Shown here piece by piece: positions 10,145-16,683 of a stretch of 64,000 nt of DNA. Below the pieces are notes generated by a model, which ran no database searches, was not told the origin of the DNA, and saw nothing but the letters and a program-made list of their open reading frames with translations. The stretch lies in the NCBI GenBank assembly GCA_035504215.1, contig DATJSI010000002.1, positions 31,729 to 95,728 of the forward strand, read 5' to 3'. Source of the DNA: Mycobacteriales bacterium (GTDB lineage Bacteria; Actinomycetota; Actinomycetes; JAFAQI01). Made by a program: the position numbers and the translations under genes. Position 1 is the stretch's first letter, and the number at the start of each line of letters is the position of its first letter.

Positions 10145-10448
10145 GTGCCTTGCTCCTCACTGCTCGCCCGTCCCAGCGGGCGAGCGCCATGTCGACGCGG
10201 CCGTCGCGCATCGGCACGTTCTCCTCGCGCAACAGCTCCATCTGGTGCTCCGACTTGTGCGTTGCACACGATCCGTCGTTGCGCAAAACGCGATGCCACG
10301 GCACTTCCCCGCCGTACCTCGCCATGACTGTCCCGACCGCCCGCCCGGAGCCCTTGCCGACCAGCTCCGCGACGTCGCTGTAGGACAGCACGCGACCTTC
10401 CGGGATCTTGTCTACGGCGTCGAGGACCGCGAGCGTGAACGGCGTCAC
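10137..10448 (-). CDS. Alkyltransferase-like protein (ATL, MGMT C-terminal fold)
   Basis: A 103-residue protein made only of the O6-alkylguanine-DNA alkyltransferase DNA-binding domain. The active-site PCHRV of true transferases is PWHRV here, so the acceptor cysteine is replaced by tryptophan. ATL proteins of this kind bind O6-alkylguanine, flip the base and hand the lesion to nucleotide excision repair. The recognition-helix region has SYSDVAELVGKGSGRAVGT. The GTG start lies 6 nt from a TAGCCT -10 box, so the mRNA is probably leaderless. It heads the leftward cluster with adnA, adnB and nudC; the mycobacterial equivalent is Rv3204. Confidence 0.9.
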   Translation of the reverse strand: MTPFTLAVLDAVDKIPEGRVLSYSDVAELVGKGSGRAVGTVMARYGGEVPWHRVLRNDGSCATHKSEHQMELLREENVPMRDGRVDMALARWDGRAVRSKARA

Positions 10449-10454
10449 GCTAGG

Positions 10455-10464
10455 AGGCTAACGT
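10455..10464. promoter_or_regulatory. Symmetric bidirectional promoter (two -10 boxes sharing TA)
   Basis: The sequence AGGCTAACGT reads TAACGT (10459-10464) on the plus strand, 6 nt before the epimerase GTG. It reads TAGCCT (10455-10460) on the minus strand, 6 nt before the alkyltransferase-like GTG. The two -10 boxes share the central TA in a 22-bp gap. Both genes would be leaderless. This is inference from spacing and consensus; no start-site data. Confidence 0.6.
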
Positions 10465-10470
10465 CGGCTC

Positions 10471-11358
10471 GTGCGAATCCTCATCGTCGGTGGCACCCGC
10501 CTGGTCGGCCGGCAGATCGCGGCGGCCGCCATCGCCAACGGGCACGACGTCACCCTCTACAACCGCGGCGTCAGCGATCCGACCGCGTTCCCGGAAGCCG
10601 GCCACCTCACCGGCGACCGAAACGGGGATCTCGCGGAGCTACGCGAACCGTCGACCGGCTCGTGGGACGCAACGATCGACGTCAACGCCTATGTGCCGAG
10701 GCAGGTGCGCAGCCTGCTCGAGGCGCTCGGCGACCGCCGCGGGCATTACACGTTCATCTCGACGATCAGCGTGTACGGCGAGGACATCGACACCCTCGAC
10801 TTCACCGAACGGCAGAAGGTGCTCGAGCCGGCGTGGGACGACGAGCTCACCATCGAGAAGTACGGCGAGTTGAAGGTCGCGTGCGAGCAGGTGGCCAGAG
10901 AGCTCGCCGGTGATCAGCTGCTCGTGATCCGGCCCGGCTACGTCATCGGGCCGCATGACCACACCGAGCGCTTCAATCACTGGGTGAAGGCGGTCGCGGC
11001 AGGCAAGCCGTTCGTCGCGCCGGACCCCGGCCAGCCGCTGCAGTGCATCGACGGCCGCGACCTCGGCGCGTTCACGGTCGACCGCGTCGCGCAGCGCGTG
11101 ACCGATGTCTACAACGTGACGGCGCCGCAGGTGGTGCCGACGTTCGCCGAGGTGCTGAACACGATCGCCGCGGCACTCGACGTCAAGCTCCCCGACGTCA
11201 CCTGGTCCGCCGAGGCGAACGACGACCTTCCACTGTCAGCGCCACGGGAATGGTGGCCCTCGATGCACGCCGACCTCTCGCACGCGACGAAGGCCGGCCT
11301 GCGTTGGCGACCGCTGGATAACACCGTGCGCGACATCGCAGTCGAACTCGGGCTGTGA
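10471..11358 (+). CDS. NAD-dependent epimerase/reductase (extended/atypical SDR)
   Basis: A 295-residue Rossmann protein. The N-terminus MRILIVGGTRLVGRQIA has the GGTxxxG nucleotide loop of atypical/extended SDRs. FISTISVYGED followed by EKYGELKVACEQ supplies the S-Y-x3-K catalytic set, and VIRPGYVIGPHDHTERF is the epimerase-type substrate loop. The likely reaction is NAD(P)-dependent oxidation-reduction or epimerisation of a nucleotide sugar; no substrate can be named. It is divergent from the repair cluster and shares its promoter region. Confidence 0.85.
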   Translation: MRILIVGGTRLVGRQIAAAAIANGHDVTLYNRGVSDPTAFPEAGHLTGDRNGDLAELREPSTGSWDATIDVNAYVPRQVRSLLEALGDRRGHYTFISTISVYGEDIDTLDFTERQKVLEPAWDDELTIEKYGELKVACEQVARELAGDQLLVIRPGYVIGPHDHTERFNHWVKAVAAGKPFVAPDPGQPLQCIDGRDLGAFTVDRVAQRVTDVYNVTAPQVVPTFAEVLNTIAAALDVKLPDVTWSAEANDDLPLSAPREWWPSMHADLSHATKAGLRWRPLDNTVRDIAVELGL

Positions 11359-11380
11359 GCCGACTCAGCCGACGCCAGAC

Positions 11381-11790
11381 TCAACCCACGCCGAGGGTGC
11401 GGACGTCGACGATGCCGAACTCGGGCTCGATGTAGGCATTCGTCAGATCGCTGCTGAACAGGTCTACAGCCTTGTCGTAGTCGAACGGAGCGTCGCAGGC
11501 GTCTTTGTTCACCAGCTTGTCGACGGATTGCCATAGCCGTACTCGACTGCGGGCTTCGGATGCCGGAGCGCCTTCTTGATCAGCGTCGTGATCCGCGGGT
11601 CCGCGCATGCACCGTAGTTGCTGTTGCCCGCGGCGAGGATCTTGCGCGGGTCGATGATGGCGTCGAAGAACCCGTAGGGCGCCGGCCAGTCGGGACCCCA
11701 CCCGGCGAACGCGAGCCCGTAGTGGTGGGCCCTGATGCTCGCCGAAGTTTGCTGGATTCCTACCCGGTCAGGTAGTGATCCGTCGCGTTC
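11381..11790 (-). pseudogene. Remnant of a family 5 (oligopeptide) ABC solute-binding protein
   Basis: On the minus strand one frame (about 11,760 to 11,525) reads YGLAFAGWGPDWPAPYGFF and then a stretch with DPRKILAAGNSNYG. After a frameshift near 11,530-11,590, another frame reads LWQSVDKLVNKDACDA followed by TNAYIEPEFGIVDVRTLGVG and a stop at 11,381. Joined, they match the C-terminus of SBP_bac_5 peptide-binding lipoproteins (the GWGPDWP, GNSNY and ALGV-end pattern). No start, signal peptide or N-terminal domain exists, and no permease or ATPase genes lie nearby. It is a decayed fragment, and it fills the only gap over 300 bases in the window. Confidence 0.75.
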
Positions 11791-11817
11791 TCACCCGACG
11801 ACTGGTTGACGCCGGAA

Positions 11818-13008
11818 CTAGTACAGGGGTTGGTCGTGCAAGACCTGCGTGCTCCAGGCGGTCACTCCGCCCTGCAAGTGCTTCGCGTCATGGAAGCCGG
11901 CGTTCTTCAGCAACGCCAGTGACTCCGCGGACCGGACGCCGGACTTGCAGTAGGCGATGACCGGCTTGTCCTGCGGTAGCTCCGAGAGCTTGCCGGCCAG
12001 ATCACCCTTCGGGATCAGCACAGCGCCGGGGATGCGGATGATCTCCCATTCGGCCGGCTCACGGACGTCGACGAGGTACATCGACTCGCCCGCGTCCTGC
12101 ATCGCCTTCAGCTCGGTCGCGGTAATGGTCGACCCGGCGGCGGCTTCGGCAGCCTCGTCCGACACCGTGCCGCAGAACGCCTCGTAGTCGATCAGCTCGG
12201 TGATCGTCGGGTTCTTGCCGCACAGCGGGCATTCCGGGTCCTTGCGGACCTTGACCGAGCGGTAGGTCATCTCGAGCGCGTCGTAGATCATCAGCCGGCC
12301 GACCAGCGGCTCACCGATGCCGGTCAGGACCTTGATCGCCTCGTTGACCTGGATCGACCCGATCGACGCGCACAGTACGCCGAGCACGCCGCCCTCGGCG
12401 CAGGACGGAACCATGCCCGGCGGCGGCGGCTCCGGGTAGAGGCAGCGGTAGCACGGGCCGTGCTCCGACCAGAACACCGAAGCCTGGCCGTCGAAGCGGT
12501 AGATCGAGCCCCACACGTACGGCTTGCCGAGCAGCACGCACGCGTCATTGACGAGGTAACGGGTCGCGAAGTTGTCGGTGCCGTCGACGATCAGGTCGTA
12601 GCCGGCGAAGATGTCCATGACGTTGCCCGAGTCGAGCCACTCCTCGTGCAGGATCACGTTGACCAGCGGGTTGATCTCACGCACCGACTCCATCGCGCTG
12701 ACCGCCTTCGGCCGCCCGACATCGCTCTGGCCGTGGATGACCTGGCGCTGCAGGTTGGACTCGTCGACGACGTCGAAGTCGACGATGCCGAGCGTGCCGA
12801 CACCGGCAGCCGCGAGATACATCAGGGCGGGCGAGCCGAGGCCGCCCGCGCCGACGCACAGGACGCGCGCGTTCTTCAGCCTCTTCTGCCCGTCCATCGC
12901 CACGTCCGGGATGATCAAGTGCCGCGAGTAGCGGCGGATCTCCTCCGGGGTTAGCTCGGGAGCGGGCTCCACCAGCGGGGGCAGTGGCACGGTCGTCACC
13001 TCAGGCAT
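11818..13008 (-). CDS. moeZ: MoeZ/MoeB adenylyltransferase-sulfurtransferase
   Basis: A 396-residue two-domain protein. The ThiF/E1-like domain (about 20-260) has the nucleotide loop CVGAGGLGSPALMYLAAAG, the TDNFATRYLVNDAC segment, and zinc-type pairs CYRC and CPLC. The rhodanese domain (about 300-396) ends with IAYCKSGVRS, whose cysteine is the persulfide site. The family activates C-termini of sulfur-carrier proteins (MoaD, ThiS-like, CysO) by AMP and adds sulfur for molybdopterin, thiamine or cysteine synthesis. It is a single leftward gene; the mycobacterial equivalent in this neighbourhood is Rv3206c. Confidence 0.93.
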   Translation of the reverse strand: MPEVTTVPLPPLVEPAPELTPEEIRRYSRHLIIPDVAMDGQKRLKNARVLCVGAGGLGSPALMYLAAAGVGTLGIVDFDVVDESNLQRQVIHGQSDVGRPKAVSAMESVREINPLVNVILHEEWLDSGNVMDIFAGYDLIVDGTDNFATRYLVNDACVLLGKPYVWGSIYRFDGQASVFWSEHGPCYRCLYPEPPPPGMVPSCAEGGVLGVLCASIGSIQVNEAIKVLTGIGEPLVGRLMIYDALEMTYRSVKVRKDPECPLCGKNPTITELIDYEAFCGTVSDEAAEAAAGSTITATELKAMQDAGESMYLVDVREPAEWEIIRIPGAVLIPKGDLAGKLSELPQDKPVIAYCKSGVRSAESLALLKNAGFHDAKHLQGGVTAWSTQVLHDQPLY

Positions 13009-13115
13009 CGGTCATCCGCGGATCGCACACTTGCGAGATCAAGCGTTGCATGAGGGGAAACCGGCTGGCGAGCCGAGATGTTCCATCGGCGGCAGGGAAC
13101 CGCCCGCGGCCCGTC

Positions 13116-13757
13116 TCAGGTGAGATAGGGCTCGAGCCGGCGGTTGACCGCGTCCAGAGCGGCTCGGATGACGGCCTGCCGGGCGTCCTCGCGGACGACC
13201 GCCGAACCGGTCAGCCGGTCGGTGCCGGTGCTGCTCACCATCGTGACGCTCACCAGCGCCGTACGGTCGTTGCCGCTGCGGGAGACCTCGACGTGCTCGA
13301 GCTCGAAACGCGCCGCGGATCCGATCAGCTGCTCGATCGCTCGCAGGGCAGCCGTCGCGACCGCCCGCTGTACGCCGCTCTGCGTCGCGGTGCCGGTGGC
13401 CTCCCCGCGGACCGTGCCCTCCTGATAGGACAGCGACACCGCGGCGGTGACGTCGAGGCCGGAGGACACCAGCTGCATCCGGGAGATGATCGGTCGGCGC
13501 CCGCCGTTGACCGGGACATCCGGTGACGTGGCGTCCTCGATCAGCTGGACCTGGTCGGCGTCGACTCCGAGGCCGAACCGCTCGCGCAGCATTCGGCCAA
13601 CTTTTGAAGCAACCTGCACCTCGTCGACACCGGGCGACAGGCCGAGACGGAGCAGGCCGAGGCCGCCGCCCGCGTCGTCAGGCTCGACGTCGGCGTCCGC
13701 GACGCCCGGAACCGTCCGCAGCGCGGCCACGATCTCCGCGTAGTCGGTCACGGTCAC
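13116..13757 (-). CDS. Conserved hypothetical protein, two ~100-aa halves
   Basis: The frame stays open further upstream, but the real start is probably GTG at 13,757 (or 13,751), preceded by GGGGAG at good spacing; this gives 213 residues. The first half starts TVTDYAEIVAALRTVPGV and looks like an alpha/beta domain. The second half has RAVATAALRAIEQLIG and an antiparallel-strand pattern ending in RQAVIRAALDAVNRRLEPYL. No membrane segment or signal peptide. I do not recognise a named family. It has 107 bp to moeZ and no clear operon partner. Confidence 0.65.
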   Translation of the reverse strand: MTVTDYAEIVAALRTVPGVADADVEPDDAGGGLGLLRLGLSPGVDEVQVASKVGRMLRERFGLGVDADQVQLIEDATSPDVPVNGGRRPIISRMQLVSSGLDVTAAVSLSYQEGTVRGEATGTATQSGVQRAVATAALRAIEQLIGSAARFELEHVEVSRSGNDRTALVSVTMVSSTGTDRLTGSAVVREDARQAVIRAALDAVNRRLEPYLT

Positions 13758-13943
13758 GGTGCTCCCCAGTTCTGGAGTGGACGATGGTCCACCTCTACGT
13801 CGGTGATCGGAGTGCCGTAGGTCCTGCTTGAGTGCCCGCCTGCCGAAGTCCGGCACAGGGGATCGATCTGCACGGTTTCGTCCGGTTCTGGGCGTTTGGC
13901 GCCCGACCCTACCGCGATGATGAGCCACGACCGGCGCGGCGTC

Positions 13944-13949
13944 TACCGT
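13944..13949 (+). promoter_or_regulatory. -10 box TACCGT, leaderless promoter of the DMT permease gene
   Basis: TACCGT ends 6 nt before the GTG at 13,956, the spacing of a leaderless actinobacterial promoter. It supports that GTG over the in-frame ATG at 13,896. Confidence 0.5.
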
Positions 13950-13955
13950 GGACGG

Positions 13956-14843
13956 GTGAGTTGGGGCCTGCTGGGTGCGTTCGCCTCGACGATCGCCTAC
14001 GGCGTGGCCACTGTCCTGCAGGCGGTGGGCGCGCGCAGCGGCGGGCAGGCCGATGAGCTCGACACCCGCCTGGTCCGCCGGCTGCTGCACTCCTCGACCT
14101 ACATCGCCGGTCTGCTGCTCGACGCCGTCGGCTTCGGGCTGTCCTTCGCCGCCTTGCACACCCTGCCGTTGTTCACCGTGCAGGCAATCGTCGCGTCCAG
14201 CCTCGCCGTGACCGCCCTGCTCGCCGTCCTCCTGCTCGGCGCCCGCCCGATGGTGCTCGAGTGGGTCGCGCTGGTCGCCGTCACCGCGGGCCTCACCCTG
14301 CTCGCGCTGTCGGCCACCAACCAGACCGCGACGAAGCTCAGCGATGGCGACCGCTGGTTACTCGTCATCAGCGTGGCGCTGGTCGGCGTACTGGGATATG
14401 TCATGGCCCGCCGCGGCAGGGGTCTGGGGCGGCACGAGGCGTGGTCGCTCGGCGCGCTCGCCGGCGTGATGTTCGGGGGGGCCGGCATCGGCGCCCGCAT
14501 GTTGCAAACGCCGTCAACTCCCTGGCGGATCTTCCTCGACCCGGCGCTGTACGCAATGGCCCTCGCCGGGATCCTGGGTCTGCTGATCTACGCGATGGCG
14601 GTGCAGCGCGGCAGCGTGACGGCGACGACCGCGGCCGTCGTGGTCGCGGAGACCGTCCTGCCCGGACTGGTCGGGATCACGTTGCTCGGCGATCGTCCTG
14701 CACCCGGACACGATCTGTTGGCGGCATTGGGATTCGGCTTGGCGGTGGCCGGCGCGGTCGCGCTCGCGCGGTACGGCGAACCGCCATCCGGGTCGGCCCG
14801 ACGTCTTCGGGATCTTCCGATCGGTACGCTTCCGGCACCGTGA
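13956..14843 (+). CDS. DMT-superfamily multi-pass membrane protein
   Basis: With the GTG at 13,956 the protein is 295 residues with about nine to ten hydrophobic helices and the internal repeat expected of EamA/DMT carriers. The first helix is SWGLLGAFASTIAYGVATVLQ; later ones include LFTVQAIVASSLAVTALLAVL. Substrate unknown. Its stop overlaps the TetR start by GTGA, so the TetR regulator is translated from the same mRNA and may control it. A longer version from 13,896 exists but has no better start signal. Confidence 0.8.
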   Translation: MSWGLLGAFASTIAYGVATVLQAVGARSGGQADELDTRLVRRLLHSSTYIAGLLLDAVGFGLSFAALHTLPLFTVQAIVASSLAVTALLAVLLLGARPMVLEWVALVAVTAGLTLLALSATNQTATKLSDGDRWLLVISVALVGVLGYVMARRGRGLGRHEAWSLGALAGVMFGGAGIGARMLQTPSTPWRIFLDPALYAMALAGILGLLIYAMAVQRGSVTATTAAVVVAETVLPGLVGITLLGDRPAPGHDLLAALGFGLAVAGAVALARYGEPPSGSARRLRDLPIGTLPAP

Positions 14844-15472
14844 CCACGACCAACAACAATCCTGCCCGCGGCACCCGGCTGCCCAGATCGGCCCGCCGCG
14901 AGCAGTTGCTCGGCGCGGCGCAGGAGGTCTTCGTCGCGAACGGCTACCACGCCGCAGCGATGGACGACATCGCCGAACGGGCCGGAGTGAGCAAGCCCGT
15001 GCTCTATCAGCACTTCCCGGGCAAGCTCGACCTGTACGTCGCCCTGCTCGACCAGCACGTGGAGATGCTCCAAGCGCGGATCGTCAGGGCGCTGCACAGC
15101 ACGACCGACAACCACGAGCGCGTGTCCGGTTGCGTACGTGCCTTCTTCGACTTCGTCGACGATCCGGGCGGAGCATTCCGGCTGGTGTTCGAGTCGGACC
15201 TGCGCAACGAGCCGGCAGTGCGCGAGCGGGTCGAGCGGTCACTCCAGCGCTCGGTCGAGGCGATCGCCGACACGATCGCGCGCGACACCGGCCTCGACCG
15301 CAACGACGCCGAGTTGTTGTCCTGCGGGCTCACCGGTGTCGCCGAGATCAGCGCGCGGTGGTGGCTCGCGTCCGCCGACGGCATCCCGAAAGAGCGCGCG
15401 ATCGAGCTGATCCAGGCGCTCGCCTGGCGGGGCATCTCGGGGTATCCACGGGTGAGCGATCCGGACGCCTGA
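14840..15472 (+). CDS. TetR-family transcriptional regulator
   Basis: A 210-residue repressor. The N-terminal helix-turn-helix is clear: LLGAAQEVFVANGYH, then MDDIAERAGVSKPVLYQHF and GKLDLYVALL. The C-terminal ligand domain is unspecific. The GTG start overlaps the permease stop by 4 bp. This position matches Rv3208, the TetR gene just before the DUF3107 gene in mycobacteria. The start was chosen by this overlap; the frame itself is open far upstream inside the permease gene. Confidence 0.92.
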   Translation: MTTTNNNPARGTRLPRSARREQLLGAAQEVFVANGYHAAAMDDIAERAGVSKPVLYQHFPGKLDLYVALLDQHVEMLQARIVRALHSTTDNHERVSGCVRAFFDFVDDPGGAFRLVFESDLRNEPAVRERVERSLQRSVEAIADTIARDTGLDRNDAELLSCGLTGVAEISARWWLASADGIPKERAIELIQALAWRGISGYPRVSDPDA

Positions 15473-15526
15473 GGGACGTTCGCCATCGGCGTACCGGGTT
15501 TCACCGCTCCTTCACATCACGTCCAC

Positions 15527-15532
15527 TAGCCT
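15527..15532 (+). promoter_or_regulatory. -10 box TAGCCT, leaderless promoter of the DUF3107 gene
   Basis: TAGCCT lies 7 nt before the GTG at 15,540, consistent with a leaderless transcript separate from the TetR mRNA. Confidence 0.5.
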
Positions 15533-15539
15533 GATCGCT

Positions 15540-15767
15540 GTGGAGGTCAGAATCGGCATCAAGGGTGCGCCGCGCGAGCTGTCATTCGAGAGCGCCCAGA
15601 CGGCTGACGAGATCCAGACCGCGGTCGAGCAGGCGATCAGCGCCTCGGCCGGAACGCTGATGCTCAGCGACGAGAAAGGCCGACGGATCATCGTCGCGAC
15701 CGACAAGCTGGCGTACGTCGAGATCGCCGACACCGACGCCCGCCGCGTGGGCTTCGGCGCGCTGTAG
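15540..15767 (+). CDS. DUF3107 small protein (TB9.4-like)
   Basis: A 75-residue actinobacteria-specific protein starting MEVRIGIKGAPRELSFESAQ, with the expected ending AYVEIADTDARRVGFGAL. It matches the size and sequence pattern of DUF3107 (mycobacterial Rv3208A/TB9.4), whose function is unknown. It lies directly after the TetR gene, as in mycobacteria. The GTG start is set by the -10 box 7 nt upstream. Confidence 0.88.
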   Translation: MEVRIGIKGAPRELSFESAQTADEIQTAVEQAISASAGTLMLSDEKGRRIIVATDKLAYVEIADTDARRVGFGAL

Positions 15768-15792
15768 TCCCCGCCACAACGGACCAACCCGG

Positions 15793-15838
15793 TGTGTGCA
15801 CGGCGGGTTACCGCCGGCGGTACGCAGCCGTTCACACA
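15793..15838. terminator. Strong symmetric hairpin between convergent genes
   Basis: Outer arms TGTGTGCACGGC (15,793-15,804) and GCCGTTCACACA (15,827-15,838) pair with one mismatch. Inside, after 4 nt on each side, is the perfect palindrome TACCGCCGGCGGTA (15,809-15,822). It sits between the stops of DUF3107 and the ferritin-like gene, so it may end both transcripts. It has no U-tract. Confidence 0.45.
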
Positions 15839-15848
15839 TCGAGGTGCG

Positions 15849-16526
15849 CTACGAGTGCAGGCCGAGGGTTTCCATTCGCCCGCTGTGTCGTTGGGTGAGT
15901 CGCGCCAACAGCTCACCCACGGCAGCAAGGTCGCCGACACCGCCGACGATCAGGCGGGCCAGCTCGTCGCGGTCGACCGCGATCCGCTGCGCCTGAACCA
16001 GCGCCTCGCCGACCAGCCGCCGGCCCCACAACGCAAGCCGGCCGGCCACTGCCGGATCGGCCTCTGTCGCCGACCGCACGTGCGCGATCGCGAAGTCGGC
16101 GTGGCCGGTGTCGTCGAGCACGTCGACGACGAGTGATTTGGTCGAGTCGTCCATGAACTCGGCGAGCTCGCGGTAGAAGTCCGCCGCGAACCCGTCGCCG
16201 ACGTATGCCTTCACCAGGCTCTCCAGCCAGTCGGCCGGCTTCGTCGAGTCGTGGTAGGCGTCGAGCGGTCCGACAAACGGCGCCATCGCGACCGTCGAGT
16301 CGATCCCGAGGCTGGCCAGCCGCTCGTGCAACACCTGGAAGTGGCCGAACTCCGCCGCTGCCATCGCACCCAGCGCGGCCTTGTCCGCGAGGGTCGGCGC
16401 GAGCGAGGCATCACCGGCGAGCCGCTCGAACGCGGTCAGCTCCGCATACGCGAGCACGCCGAGCAGGTCGACCACCGCCTGCTGGCGGTCGGCCTCCGTC
16501 ATCGGGTCGGTCCACTCACCGCTCAT
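15849..16526 (-). CDS. Ferritin-like-fold protein (MiaE-like)
   Basis: A 225-residue all-helical protein starting MSGEWTDPMTEADRQQAV. It has candidate diiron ligands in AYAELTAFERLAGD, AAAEFGHFQVLHERL and VDVLDDTGHADFAIAHV, a pattern shared with ferritin-like and MiaE-type hydroxylases. The actinobacterial members (Rv3210c in the matching position) are uncharacterised. The open frame extends 90 codons upstream, but ATG at 16,526 is the first start free of the helicase leader. A TACTGT box lies 10 nt upstream of this start, divergent from the helicase promoter. Confidence 0.8.
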   Translation of the reverse strand: MSGEWTDPMTEADRQQAVVDLLGVLAYAELTAFERLAGDASLAPTLADKAALGAMAAAEFGHFQVLHERLASLGIDSTVAMAPFVGPLDAYHDSTKPADWLESLVKAYVGDGFAADFYRELAEFMDDSTKSLVVDVLDDTGHADFAIAHVRSATEADPAVAGRLALWGRRLVGEALVQAQRIAVDRDELARLIVGGVGDLAAVGELLARLTQRHSGRMETLGLHS

Positions 16527-16552
16527 GTAATGGCCGACAGTAGCCGAACAGG

Positions 16553-16558
16553 TACACT
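16553..16558 (+). promoter_or_regulatory. Putative -10 box TACACT of the DEAD-box helicase
   Basis: TACACT would start RNA near 16,565 and give a leader of about 119 nt before the ATG at 16,684. No convincing -35 box is seen. Confidence 0.35.
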
Positions 16559-16564
16559 GAACGA

Positions 16565-16683
16565 CGTACGACGAATTCCCGCGGAGAGCCGCGGTGTCGG
16601 CCCCCTGCGAAGAGCGCGGGCGCGGGCCACCACCGAGAGTGTGAGCGGACTCCGCACCGACGCGCTCTCTTTGGAGTCCTTGC
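16565..16683 (+). ncRNA. Structured 5' leader with Shine-Dalgarno-sequestering stem
   Basis: Three stems are visible. CCGCGG/CCGCGG (16,579-16,584 with 16,589-16,594) closes an AGAG loop. Stem A pairs GAGAGTGTG (16,635-16,643) with CGCGCTCTC (16,661-16,669) over 9 bp including two G-U. Stem B pairs GGACTCC (16,647-16,653) with GGAGTCC (16,673-16,679); its 3' arm holds the GGAG ribosome site 7 nt before the ATG. Stem B uses loop bases of stem A, so the two either compete or form a pseudoknot. Seen in sequence; regulation is inferred. Confidence 0.5.
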
